Assembly (NCBI RefSeq): GCF_013374095.1
Contig: NZ_AP022672.1
Span: forward strand, 3,551,501 to 3,615,500
From: Sphingomonas sp. HMP6
Lineage (GTDB): Bacteria > Pseudomonadota > Alphaproteobacteria > Sphingomonadales > Sphingomonadaceae
Length of the DNA stretch: 64,000 nucleotides
Direction of reading: 5' to 3'
Positions 7,752-15,612 of the stretch are shown here, piece after piece. Below the pieces are notes generated by a model, which was not told the origin of the DNA, did no database searches, and saw only the letters and a program-made list of their open reading frames with translations. The first letter of the stretch is position 1. Every line of letters begins with the position of its first letter. The position numbers and the translations under genes are program-made.

Positions 7752-8921
7752 TCAGTCCGGGCTCCAGATGTCGGTGAGATTGAGGATGAGACGGTCGGGG
7801 GCGGCGCGGAGCGCGGCGGCATAGCGACGCAGTTCGGCCCAACTCGGCAATTGCCGGGCAGCCCGCCGAGCAATGATCACTTGTTCGGCAGCGTCGAGAT
7901 CCGGCGAGGGTTTGGTCGCTCGCGAGCGGATGTTCGCCAACGCCTCGTCCAAGGGGTGAGATTTGAACTCGTGGATCATCACCCAAGCCCATATTTCGGA
8001 AGAAGTCTCGCTCTGGCGCAAGGGGGCGAAATTCCGGCGGCTGGTGATCCAATCGAGCAGCGCATCATTGTCGATCTTTGACTTGACCAAACTCAGCCCG
8101 TCCCGGCTCATTGCATTGCGCACCGCAGTGACTGGCATGCCGGTCAGGGCACCAATTGCCTCGGTGGTCCCGAGCTCGACATTGTCATCTACGTAAAAGC
8201 ACCCATCGGCGATGCGCCAGCGGTTGTAGGCGGCCAGAACTGTCCGGTTGAGCGAGCTTCCCTCCCGGTCGAGCGGTGAGCCATAGCGGCGGGAAAAACG
8301 CACCATAGAGCCACGCAGGATCTGCTCAAGTTCGTCTGCTTCATCGAGGTCGAGCGCTTCGCAAGGCCAAGGGCGAAACGCGCTTTCATAGGCGCGTCGG
8401 GCGATACGGGTGATGTTGAAAGCGTCAAGATTAAGCTTCTCGCCAATCTTTTTGTGATTGTAATCCGAAAAGTCTTCGACCTCAAAGCCGAGAAAAGCCG
8501 TCGCCGCTGCGATGCCGGCGATCCGTTCAAGGTCTGCCGCTTGTGAGACGAGGTGTTCGCGTAGATCTTCCATCATTGCCTGGAGCGTGAAGGGGGGGGC
8601 GGGCATGGTGTAGGTCCATAGGTCGTCAAAGTGGTCGACCGGGGCATCGACGAACTGCAGCGAAGCGGGAGACACCAGACTGGCTGGTGAGCGGCCATCC
8701 GACATGCGGATGGGGTAGCCTCTGTGTACAAGCTCGAGCGCTTCGCTGTAGCTGGAAACGAGGACGGCATTGTCCTTGTGGTGACGCTGGGCGCCATGAG
8801 CCGCGTCGGCCAGCACAAACATGCCGTTCTGGCTCGGGTCGCGGTCGCGCTGACGCCAGGGGCGTTCGATCGCTCCGGTGATCGGGTTGGTGCGCAGGAT
8901 CTGAGTGAAAAAGCTGGGAAT
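7752..8921 (-). CDS. Hypothetical protein with an HTH-like segment (389 aa, probable ATT start)
   Basis: The product is mostly helical and acidic and has no recognised family. Residues about 248-295 (TTEAIGALTGMPVTAVRNAM, then LLDWITSRR) resemble an AlpA/excisionase-like helix-turn-helix. A longer open frame to 9296 runs antisense-in-frame across the upstream gene and is not credible. Coding-quality sequence begins just after the upstream stop; the first plausible start there is an ATT at 8919-8921 with GGGAG about 7 bases before it. The next in-frame ATG is at 8822 and would remove a conserved-looking N-terminus. It lies 20 bases after the DUF4258 gene and 101 before the nuclease gene, so the three are probably one operon. 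Confidence 0.6.
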   Translation of the reverse strand: MPSFFTQILRTNPITGAIERPWRQRDRDPSQNGMFVLADAAHGAQRHHKDNAVLVSSYSEALELVHRGYPIRMSDGRSPASLVSPASLQFVDAPVDHFDDLWTYTMPAPPFTLQAMMEDLREHLVSQAADLERIAGIAAATAFLGFEVEDFSDYNHKKIGEKLNLDAFNITRIARRAYESAFRPWPCEALDLDEADELEQILRGSMVRFSRRYGSPLDREGSSLNRTVLAAYNRWRIADGCFYVDDNVELGTTEAIGALTGMPVTAVRNAMSRDGLSLVKSKIDNDALLDWITSRRNFAPLRQSETSSEIWAWVMIHEFKSHPLDEALANIRSRATKPSPDLDAAEQVIIARRAARQLPSWAELRRYAAALRAAPDRLILNLTDIWSPD

Positions 8922-8941
8922 GGCGGGTCTCCCTGGAAAGA

Positions 8942-9226
8942 TTAGTGCTGGCGTGCAGCGGTAACGATGGTGCCGTTGTCGGCGACGATGACATAGGCGT
9001 TGCGGTAGCGACCGAGTTGCGCGGCCCCCGGCCCCAAGATGCGGGTGGCCTCGGCCCAGCTGTCGGCATCGAAGCTGTGCTTGTAGCAGTCGCCGCCAGC
9101 CCACATGCACTCGGTCAGCGAGAGCAGCAGATCCACGACATAGCCAGGGATCGAGCGCTGTTGCATGCGGATGATGGCGTGGGAGCTGAAATGGTAGCAC
9201 TTGGGGATCGCTGAAAATGTCTGCAT
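8942..9226 (-). CDS. DUF4258-like small protein
   Basis: The product is 94 residues. FSSHAIIRMQQRSIP near residue 13 and the late YVIVADNGTIVTA strand are the two hallmarks of DUF4258, a small fold related to RelE/BrnT-type toxins. The start at 9226 is firm: GGAGG lies 5 bases upstream and a near-consensus promoter lies 27 bases further. It is the first gene of a reverse-strand cluster with the 389-residue unknown protein and the DnaQ-like nuclease. A toxin role, with the neighbour as antitoxin, is possible but unproved; the catalytic residues of RelE-type RNases are not clearly present. Confidence 0.7.
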   Translation of the reverse strand: MQTFSAIPKCYHFSSHAIIRMQQRSIPGYVVDLLLSLTECMWAGGDCYKHSFDADSWAEATRILGPGAAQLGRYRNAYVIVADNGTIVTAARQH

Positions 9227-9252
9227 GATGGCCTCCTGGCTTGATGGTTGTG

Positions 9253-9281
9253 ATATAAAGCCAATTAATAAGGCGTGTCAA
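9253..9281 (-). promoter_or_regulatory. Near-consensus sigma-70 promoter
   Basis: Read on the reverse strand: -35 TTGACA (9276-9281), a 17-base spacer, and -10 TTATAT (9253-9258), followed by GGAGG and the start at 9226. A perfect -35 is unusual in this GC-rich genome and points to a strong, acquired promoter for the DUF4258 cluster. Confidence 0.7.
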
Positions 9282-9296
9282 TATGAAAATAAACAA

Positions 9297-9311
9297 ACAT
9301 ACGAGGTATGT
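9297..9311. promoter_or_regulatory. Inverted repeat upstream of the promoter (possible operator)
   Basis: ACATAC-GAG-GTATGT is a perfect 6-bp inverted repeat with a 3-bp spacer, placed 15 bp upstream of the -35 box of the DUF4258 cluster. The position suits an activator or autoregulator site; the protein that binds it is unknown. Confidence 0.4.
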
Positions 9312-9462
9312 GGATCGTTTCAGAATTCAGGGTAAGCCACTGGGGATCTGGCAGGCGGGGCTGACCCGAGAGCAAACCTGCGGGCGCCGGCATTGGCCTC
9401 AGATGCCATCATTCCGGCGCTGATGAAGGGCCTCGGGTTTGCCGGAGGGATCCGCTGTTGAG

Positions 9463-9783
9463 TCACTGAGGAGCTAGGGTTCCCTTTCCACGATCACGAA
9501 AGAGTGTCTGAAAGTCGCCTTTGAGGTCGGGCTGCGCCCACGTTGATAAGAAAGCTTCGAACGTCTGCTCCTTCCAAGTGCCAACGTTCAGCAGGTGTTT
9601 CGGAAACGGCGGGAAAGTCCCAAACGTCACTATTCGTCGAAGTAAGACAAGCGACGAACGAACGGCAAATTTCAGGAGCCCAATATTCTGGCCCGAACGA
9701 CTGGGATTGGGCGCAAGCAGTCTGTCCGCTTTGAGAACGAGGCGGGAGTCGAACCACTTATTGCGACGCCGGTTGCGGGCCAT
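9463..9783 (-). CDS. Hypothetical protein (106 aa)
   Basis: The product starts with a very basic segment (ARNRRRNKWFDSR) and then reads as hydrophobic-aromatic sequence (VTFGTFPPFPKHLLNVGTW). GAAGAG lies 3 bases before the ATG. Another reverse frame over the same bases is also open, so the choice of frame is uncertain. No family was recognised. Confidence 0.3.
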   Translation of the reverse strand: MARNRRRNKWFDSRLVLKADRLLAPNPSRSGQNIGLLKFAVRSSLVLLRRIVTFGTFPPFPKHLLNVGTWKEQTFEAFLSTWAQPDLKGDFQTLFRDRGKGTLAPQ

Positions 9784-10155
9784 AACTCTTCACGAAGGTC
9801 ACAAGGTCGATTTCTCCCCACTTGCGATGCCGCTCCGTGTCGAAGCTGATTGACGTTGCTACCGGTTGAAAGGGCTGTATTTTTACGGTGCCGGTGGGGT
9901 GGCAACACCCGGCTCGTGAGAAGGCTCTTGGGACACCGGCACCGTTCGCCCATGCAAGCCGCTTTGGGAATACTTTTTCGGTTCGATGGCCAATCCGACG
10001 TTCAACCTTTCCGCATTTGCTGAGAAGCTCATCGCTGAGAAGCGGAAGCTCAACCTTGCGTGGAAAATTAAGAATGCGGTTGGGCTTCAGTCGATAGCCG
10101 TCGATCTCAAAATGGCCGTTGAGGCGTGTGACGGGCTGCTTTTTTCGCTCGATAA

Positions 10156-10159
10156 CAAG
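10156..10159. repeat. Target-site duplication CAAG, left copy
   Basis: CAAG directly precedes the left inverted repeat of the IS and recurs at 11410-11413 directly after the right one. Four bases is the size typical of the IS407 group of IS3. Confidence 0.75.
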
Positions 10160-10177
10160 TGACGTGACCCCCGTCTT

Positions 10178-11083
10178 TCATCCAGCGGCAGCCAGAGACC
10201 GACCGTTGTTGTCGCGCAGGAGCGCGGGCGAAGCAACGGGCGGGTTTAAACCCGCCCGTTGCTTTTCGAGGTCGGCGGCAAAGGCCGCCGGTGTGGCGTA
10301 GCCGAGCGAGGAATGTGGCCGCTCGGTGTTGTAGTCATCGACCCAGCGCGCGAGGATCGAGCGCGCCTGGCGGACCGTGAAGAACAGCGTCTCGTTGAGC
10401 AGCTCGTCGCGCATGCGACCGTTGAAGCTCTCGACGAACCCGTTCTGCGTCGGCTTTCCCGGGGCGATATAGTGCCACTCGACGCAAGCATCGCCCGACC
10501 ACGCGAGAACCGCGTTCGAGGTCAGTTCGGTCCCGTTGTCGCTGACGATCATCCTGGGCGCACCGCGCTCGGCGATCAGATCACCCAGCTCGCGCACCAC
10601 CCGCTTGCCCGAGATCGACGTGTCGAGCACCGCTCGCAAACACTCGCGCGTCACGTCGTCGACGATGTTGAGGATGCGGAACCGCCGCCCCGTGGCCATC
10701 TGGTCGTGGACGAAGTCCAGGCTCCAGCGCTGGTTGGGCAGCGCCAACACGGGTGCCGGTGCCCGCGCACCGACGGCGCGCTTGCGGCCCTTTCGGCGTC
10801 GCACCGTCAGACCTTCCTCGCGGTAGAGCCGCTGGGTCTTCTTGCGGTTGATCGTCATGCCGTCGCGCCGCAGCAGGATATGCAGCCGCCGATAGCCGAA
10901 CCGCCGGCGCTGCTGCGCCAACTCGCGCAGACGCGACCGCAGGTCGCCATCATCCGCCCGGCACGAGCGATACCGCATGCTTTTGCGATCCGCCCCGACG
11001 ACAGCACACGCCCGCCGCTCGCTCATCCCCAGCGCCGTCTGGAGATGCGCGACCGCTTCCCGCTTCGCGGCAGGCGTTACCAT
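10178..11083 (-). CDS. IS3-family transposase OrfB (DDE domain)
   Basis: The product is 301 residues from the ATG at 11083. An N-terminal HTH_21 region ([15 protein letters not shown]) precedes the rve integrase core. The DDE residues are visible in [19 protein letters not shown] and [16 protein letters not shown], followed by the usual [12 protein letters not shown]. It is normally made as an OrfAB fusion by a -1 shift at the A7 run (11083-11089). It ends 18 bp from the left end of the IS. Intact. Confidence 0.93.
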   Translation of the reverse strand: MVTPAAKREAVAHLQTALGMSERRACAVVGADRKSMRYRSCRADDGDLRSRLRELAQQRRRFGYRRLHILLRRDGMTINRKKTQRLYREEGLTVRRRKGRKRAVGARAPAPVLALPNQRWSLDFVHDQMATGRRFRILNIVDDVTRECLRAVLDTSISGKRVVRELGDLIAERGAPRMIVSDNGTELTSNAVLAWSGDACVEWHYIAPGKPTQNGFVESFNGRMRDELLNETLFFTVRQARSILARWVDDYNTERPHSSLGYATPAAFAADLEKQRAGLNPPVASPALLRDNNGRSLAAAG

Positions 11084-11343
11084 TTTTTTGATAGCAGGTC
11101 CTTCAGACCCGCGTTGTCGAGCATCGTGTCCGCCAGCAACCGCTTGAGACGGGCGTTCTCCTCCTCGAGCGCCCGCAACCGCTTCGCATCGGACACCTCC
11201 AGACCGCCGAACTTGGCCTTCCACGCATAATAGGTCGCGCTGGACATCCCGTAGCGCCGGCACAGATCCGTCACCACCGCGCCAGCCTCGGCCTCTTTCA
11301 GGATGCCGATGATCTGCTCTTCCGAAAACTGCTTCCGCTTCAT
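11077..11343 (-). CDS. IS3-family transposase OrfA (HTH)
   Basis: The product is 88 residues: [20 protein letters not shown] begins a Tnp_8-type helix-turn-helix with [16 protein letters not shown] as recognition part, then a leucine-zipper-like tail ([17 protein letters not shown]). It binds the IS ends. It overlaps OrfB by 7 bases in the -1 frame. The start at 11343 is preferred over an open ATG at 11382. Confidence 0.9.
   Translation of the reverse strand: MKRKQFSEEQIIGILKEAEAGAVVTDLCRRYGMSSATYYAWKAKFGGLEVSDAKRLRALEEENARLKRLLADTMLDNAGLKDLLSKKW
11083..11089 (-). other. A7 slippery site for OrfA-OrfB frameshift
   Basis: Seven consecutive A (reverse strand) lie where OrfA ends in Ser-Lys-Lys-Trp-stop and the OrfB frame reads Lys-Lys-Met-Val. 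A -1 shift here yields the OrfAB transposase typical of IS3 elements. Confidence 0.7.
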
Positions 11344-11409
11344 CTGTCCGTCCCTTCTTCCGGGGTCGGACTCTAGCTCCAACTGGAGGAAAAAACGGGG
11401 GTCACGTCA

Positions 11410-11413
11410 CAAG
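11410..11413. repeat. Target-site duplication CAAG, right copy
   Basis: This is the second copy of the 4-bp duplication made on insertion of the IS3-family element; it directly follows the right inverted repeat ending at 11409. Confidence 0.75.
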
Positions 11414-11638
11414 ATGGATCAACCCGCCGATTTTCGCGAGTCAAGCGAGGCGGCGCTTATGAACTTCATCATCCTGCTTTACGCCCGTGCTGCAAAAACA
11501 TCATCCGACGAGCGCCAGCAATACGACCCGCGCGCCAGCCTCACCCCGGAAGAGTTGGTAGTTCACCAAGAGCTTTGCGACCTTCGAGATGCGGCGGTCG
11601 CTCACTACGGGACGGGAGGTTCATACGTCGGCAATTAG

Positions 11639-11968
11639 GTGCGTGAGCTTGCGATAATGGAGATCGGCGCGGGAGTAAGGGTTGGCGTAGTTTCGCGGCG
11701 GCAAATCATTGACCGACCGCTGATCGCGCGGGCGAAAGCCCAAATCCTTCGCGTCATCGAAATTGTCGATCCTATCGCGTCGGAAAGGATCAACGGCATT
11801 AGCGAAGCGCTCGATGCCGAATGCGAACTCGATTCAGAGTTCTATCGGGAGGTTCACGCCCATCCCCTAAATGTTGAACTGTTTCTCGGTGGCGCTGAGC
11901 AAGTGGTGCAGATGCAAAACACACCCAATGGTGGATCGGCGCGGGGCGCGTTCGGGCAAAACCGCTAG
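11639..11968 (+). CDS. Hypothetical protein or C-terminal half of the split gene
   Basis: The frame begins directly after the TAG at 11636-11638 and in the same phase as the split gene: TAG-GTG-CGT. It encodes 109 residues (RELAIMEIGAGVRVGVVSRR, then a helical AQILRVIEIVDPIASERI region). No ribosome site precedes the GTG at 11639; an ATG at 11657 is an alternative. It may therefore be the rest of the upstream gene cut off by an amber mutation rather than a separate gene. No family was recognised. Confidence 0.4.
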   Translation: MRELAIMEIGAGVRVGVVSRRQIIDRPLIARAKAQILRVIEIVDPIASERINGISEALDAECELDSEFYREVHAHPLNVELFLGGAEQVVQMQNTPNGGSARGAFGQNR

Positions 11969-11987
11969 GGCATTGGGAGATCGAAAA

Positions 11988-12452
11988 GTGAAGATATTGA
12001 ATGCCTTGCTCGCGGCAACCGTGCCGTCGATTGCCCTATCTCAGTCGGCTCTTGAACATTACGCGTGGCAAGACCCGTATCCACTGGTTCCGCTCGGCCG
12101 CACGGCACAGGCCATCACTGGACCGGTTCGCGTCCGTCCAAAAACGATCACTTTTGATAATAAAGTCGTGGCGGCGCGCCTTGTCGGCAAGGTTTGGCGC
12201 ATGTGGGATGAGTCTGGTGAAAAGAGCACTGCGAGCATCTATGAGCTATCGAGCGATCCGGGCGTGCTCAGACATCGCAACACTCTTTGCGGGGCCGGGG
12301 TGAAGGCACGGTTTGTAGTGCTCTGGCAGAGCTATCAGAATGGCGTTGGCGGTGCGGTCAACATGGCGGTGTGGTCTTCCGCGACAAAGCCAGAAGACAA
12401 AGACAGTCCCGGCTTGTGCGGCACGTATTCTTACGAGTGGAAGGTCCGTTAG
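11988..12452 (+). CDS. Exported hypothetical protein (154 aa)
   Basis: A GTG at 11988 with GGGAG eight bases upstream starts a signal peptide (KILNALLAATVPSIALSQS). The mature protein has two Cys near the end (LCGAGVKARF and LCGTYSYEW) that could form a disulfide, and a Trp-rich beta-like body. It follows the interrupted gene by about 20 bases, so it may have shared its operon. Function is unknown. Confidence 0.55.
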   Translation: MKILNALLAATVPSIALSQSALEHYAWQDPYPLVPLGRTAQAITGPVRVRPKTITFDNKVVAARLVGKVWRMWDESGEKSTASIYELSSDPGVLRHRNTLCGAGVKARFVVLWQSYQNGVGGAVNMAVWSSATKPEDKDSPGLCGTYSYEWKVR

Positions 12453-12805
12453 CCGCTTTCATTGCGCAGTCTTGCTCGCTCGAAATTGAGGAAGGTCTAA
12501 CCGTTGCGCAGGTGCTTTACCAATTCCCCCAGGCGCGTTCGAGCGCCGTCCATTCGGGAAAGGTCAGGGGTCGTAAGGGGGTGTACCGCGCGGATCCGCT
12601 CCGGCCGTCCGTGGCCGACGTTGCAGCGGAAGTGTCGGCTCATGACATCGACGTGATCGTTCCGGCCGTGGCAGCAAAACCAGCGCTGCGCGCGTTGCGC
12701 TAACACCACGCCCCGGTGGTCGCACGCGCGGCAGTCAGCTGCACATTGGCATTCTGGTGAATGAAATTCCCTAGCTTGAGCAGCCGTATGGTCGCGCCCA
12801 TGCCA
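12453..12805. other. No supported gene
   Basis: A forward frame is open to 12703 (reading VAQVLYQFPQARSSAVHSGK) but has no start with a ribosome site after the preceding gene's stop. A reverse frame at 12497-12709 is equally open. Either could be a remnant; neither is called. Confidence 0.4.
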
Positions 12806-13018
12806 TTACAGCGCAAGCGGCAACTGGTCGGGATCGGCTTCGACGGGTGGGTTGGCGATGCGCTTCGCGATGCTCGCCGCAAGTTCGTTCAACGCCTGTT
12901 CGCGCAAGCGTTCGTCGCCAAAGGTGAGGCCGACACGCGCCCATCCCGGACTGAGCATCAGGCCCTCGCGCGCCAGGTTTTCGAGATCGTTGGGCGAATC
13001 GGAGAGATGCTGTGCCAT
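12806..13018 (-). CDS. Small hypothetical protein (70 aa)
   Basis: The sequence AQHLSDSPNDLENLAREGL starts at the ATG at 13018 and ends in an Asp/Pro-rich tail. The open frame continues upstream to 13204 but loses coding character. It lies on the same strand as and 116 bases downstream of the AlpA regulator, an arrangement common on small integrative elements, where such partners are unknown accessory proteins. No motif was recognised. Confidence 0.5.
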   Translation of the reverse strand: MAQHLSDSPNDLENLAREGLMLSPGWARVGLTFGDERLREQALNELAASIAKRIANPPVEADPDQLPLAL

Positions 13019-13134
13019 ATCGGCGTGTGGAACATATGCGGAACGAATGGCAAGATATGTTCGGCGCCGCGTCGCATATGGCGTCGGAGCTCGGCCCTTG
13101 AGAACGGCATGTGATCGGCGGGCCGTTAGCGAAA

Positions 13135-13341
13135 TCAGGTTTCGTCCGGGCAGGTGTAGTGAATCGGGTTTCGAAGCCACGCTGTTACAGCCGACTCGCG
13201 CCATCCCGCACAGCGCGTGCTGATCGCGATCTGCTTGGGAAAGCTTCCATCCTTGATTTTCCGGTACAATGTCGATCGGCTGAGGCCCGTACGATCGAGT
13301 ACGGTCGGTAGTCGGAGAATTCTGTCAACAAAGTCCGACAT
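13135..13341 (-). CDS. AlpA-family helix-turn-helix regulator
   Basis: The product is 68 residues from the ATG at 13341, which has GGAG 7 bases upstream. RILRLPTVLDRTGLSRSTLY followed by KIKDGSFPKQIAIS and a Trp-containing WRESAVTAWL is the full AlpA/MerR-like excisionase signature. AlpA proteins of P4-like elements activate integrase genes or act as excisionase, so this is probably the element's own regulator, although it now lies 8 kb from the integrase. Frames open upstream of 13341 are rejected. Confidence 0.85.
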   Translation of the reverse strand: MSDFVDRILRLPTVLDRTGLSRSTLYRKIKDGSFPKQIAISTRCAGWRESAVTAWLRNPIHYTCPDET

Positions 13342-13691
13342 GGCTCGCTCCTGCATTCGCTGGCAGATGAGGCTCGGGCAAGCCATCAAAGGGAGCAAGG
13401 CCAAAGGCCTTCGATCCAACTAAAGGATAAAGAAACAAGCTGTGGAGTAGTCGGAATGTTACCTGTATTGCGCCAGACCACGTCCGGCGAGGTTCAAACG
13501 GCTCGCCGGGTGTTGAGAACGTCTTGGGAAAACGCGTCGGAACCTTTGGGGCTAACCCTTGGACATTCGAACCGACCACCCGGCGGACTGACGACATAGT
13601 ACCAATTTTTCGGGCTTCGCTCCAGTAAGGGGACGTAGTCTGGCTACGATTTCTTGTTCGGAGTCGAAGCCCACCGCCGCTTGGCGGAACG
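13342..13691. other. No supported gene
   Basis: 350 bases between the AlpA gene and the IS110 remnant. A reverse frame is open across it but reads as proline/serine-rich noise without a ribosome site. No RNA or repeat was recognised. Confidence 0.4.
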
Positions 13692-14745
13692 CTAACGTCT
13701 GACGGGATATGGCTCGAACTCACTATTAGTCTGCCACATCGTCAGCATGACTATCGCTAATTTTCGGCCTACCGCCATCCGGGCTCGCCCGTAGCCTGCC
13801 CGCTTCGCCAACTCGCTGCCCCAGTCACTCAGCGCACAGCGTTGAGCGGCCCGCGACAACATTACGCCAGCGGAAATCACCAGATGCGTCCTCGTAAGCC
13901 GATCACCCGCCCGGCTAATACTGGATGCGAAGAACCTTCCCGGACTGTTTCAATGTTGGCACCATGCCCAGATAGGGGCCAACGTCCGCAGGCCGGTGGA
14001 AGCGCGAGGGTTCGTCGATCGCCGAATAGAATGACAGCGCACAGATCGGGCCAACACCGGGAATTTTGAGGAAGCGGCTAGTGATGGGGTTACCCTCGGC
14101 CCGTCTTTTCAGATCCTTGTCCGCCTGTCGGATGCTCAGGTGCAACTGTGCGCACAGCTCAATCAGGGGACGTAGCGTGCGCGCCGCCTCAGACATGCCG
14201 GTTTGCCCCAAGGCCTTAATCTCAGCCTCAACTTTGGTACCCATAGCGAGGCCAACGCCTAGCTGCTTGATGGTGCTGCCATAGTTGCGCAACATCGCAC
14301 GAAGGCAGTTCCGGTTTGCGGCGAGCAGCCAGACTAGGCGGTGTCGAAGGGCAAGCTCGGTTCTAATTTGCTGAGCCTCCTGTCCGCGAACGTGTACGGC
14401 CAAACGGGGTACACCCCCTAACCGTGCGATCTCCGCTATGCCGCGCGCGTCGTTGATGTCCGTCTTATGACATCGAACCGCGAGCACTTTGCTCGTTTTA
14501 CGCGAGTCAAAAACGGAGACGGGAAAGCCCAACTTGGCGAGGCGAGGGGGCAGCGTCGGCGAGGCGCCTGTCTCCAACGCGACCGCCGCAATGTTGGTGA
14601 GTGGAAACATGGCGAGGGATTTAGCGATGTCGTCAGCTGTCGATCCCGACGGACATTCAAGTACGGGCAGCCCGGTATGATCTAGCACGCACACTGCTGT
14701 GCTAACTTCGCCGACATCGAGTCCAACCCAAAACTTCGAGGTCAT
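13692..14745 (-). pseudogene. IS110-family transposase, frameshifted
   Basis: From the ATG at 14745 the frame reads the RuvC-like DEDD domain (WVGLDVGEVSTAVCVLD, then LETGAS and KTDINDARGIAEIARLG) and the C-terminal Tnp_20 region (FLKIPGVGPICALSFYSAID, then PYLGMVPTLKQSGKV). It stops at 13915 after Leu-Arg-Ile-Gln-Tyr. The normal continuation (SISRAGDRLTRTHL, then MLSRAAQR) is found in another reverse frame from about 13925 down to 13692. A small indel near 13921-13930 therefore broke the gene. IS boundaries could not be located; IS110 elements lack clear terminal repeats. Confidence 0.82.
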
Positions 14746-15320
14746 CGCGCACCTCATTTATGTTTGCGTCGGCGGCCCTAATTTGGGTGCCAGGTCGCGG
14801 AGCGCCTGCAACGAGGTTTCGGGGTCCGCCGACGAATGGATAATGTCTAATTTGCACCGAGTCTGAATTCGCAAAGCGGTGAGCCGCCCCATAGATGCGG
14901 TGCCGTGCAATCACTTGAGCCTCTCGATTTTCACGAAGCAATCCACTCGGGATGCGCCCCAAATATTCGTTCCGATGGCGACCCGTGCTTCGCACGGCCA
15001 CGCTCTACGCCGCTGTGCGGCGCCGAGCCGCTTCGCGTCTCGTCCCTGCGGGTGACGATCGTTGACGCAGTCCGGATCTCCGATCCGGTTAGCTGACATC
15101 GCGCTTCGCGCGCTGGCGCTGGTTGCGGCCGCGGCCAAGGGGGTGGGCGTCGCTACCCTCTAGTCCCGCCGCGGCGTGCCGCAACCCGGCTGCGCCGGGC
15201 CCTCCGCTTCGCTGCGGCCCTGCGGGTGCGGCCCGCCTCCGTCGGCGGGACTGCCGGTTCGCTCCTTGCCGCCCACCCCCTTTTCCGGGGCCGTGTGCGT
15301 TTTAGGAAGGAGGAAGAAAG
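14746..15320. other. Long GC-rich intergenic region with nested palindromes
   Basis: 575 bases without a supported gene. From about 15030 to 15300 it is packed with short inverted repeats such as GGATCTCCGATCC, CGCTTCGCG and CCGCTTCGCTGCGG. Such blocks occur upstream of accessory genes on sphingomonad mobile elements. The start of the sigma-like gene follows with a strong AAGGAGG site at about 15306-15312. Confidence 0.45.
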
Positions 15321-15551
15321 ATGAGGTGGAGGTTCTGGCGTCGGCTCCCTCGTGTGAGGCCCGAAGTGGCCCGGCTGGAGCGAAAGCTGTGGCGGATGGA
15401 TTCCGTCACGCGGGAGGTCTTCTTGCTGCATCGGCTGGATAGCCTTGGCTATCGCGAGATCGCCGAGCGCTTGGAGATCGACGTGGCGGAGGTGGAGCGT
15501 CGCATGGCCAGCGCCTTGGTCCATCTCGTTGAAGCGAGCGAGGCCGACTGA
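15321..15551 (+). CDS. Sigma-70 region 4-like HTH protein (76 aa)
   Basis: The product is short. VTREVFLLHRLDSLGYREIA followed by ERLEIDVAEVERRM is the helix-turn-helix of sigma region 4.2, with its usual ERLxIDVxEVERR recognition helix. There is no region 2, so it cannot act alone as a sigma factor. The ribosome site GGAGGAAG directly upstream is the strongest in the island. It is followed within 61 bases by the MNT-HEPN gene. It may be a regulator of that gene or of the element. Confidence 0.75.
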   Translation: MRWRFWRRLPRVRPEVARLERKLWRMDSVTREVFLLHRLDSLGYREIAERLEIDVAEVERRMASALVHLVEASEAD

Positions 15552-15612
15552 TCCATTCGCGGACGCGATAGGCCTTGCCTTCGCATCCGCGAATGCCGCA
15601 GGTTCCGCAGCA

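Larger units (their letters stand above)
10160..11409 (-). mobile_element. IS3-family insertion sequence, IS407-type
   Basis: The element is 1250 bp. Its ends are inverted repeats that share the first 15 bases, TGACGTGACCCCCGT, and remain similar for about 26. A 4-bp duplication, CAAG, flanks it at 10156-10159 and 11410-11413. It encodes OrfA and OrfB on the reverse strand with an A7 frameshift site. Both ORFs, both ends and the duplication are intact, so the insertion looks recent and the element may still be active. Confidence 0.9.
9986..11638 (+). pseudogene. Hypothetical gene split by an IS3-family element
   Basis: The 5' piece (9986-10159) encodes 58 residues beginning ANPTFNLSAFAEKLIAEK. 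The 3' piece (11414-11638) continues MDQPADFRESSEAALMNF in the same frame once the IS and one copy of the 4-bp duplication CAAG are removed, giving a 133-residue product ending at TAG 11636-11638. The IS brings an immediate stop after the 5' piece. The joined protein is helical, with no known family. The frame stays open past the TAG into the next ORF, so the ancestral gene may have been longer. Confidence 0.6.

Noticed and set aside
8922-9296. N-terminal extension of the 389-residue protein up to 9296
   Set aside because: It covers the DUF4258 gene in another frame and runs through the promoter; the DUF4258 frame has the ribosome site and family motifs.
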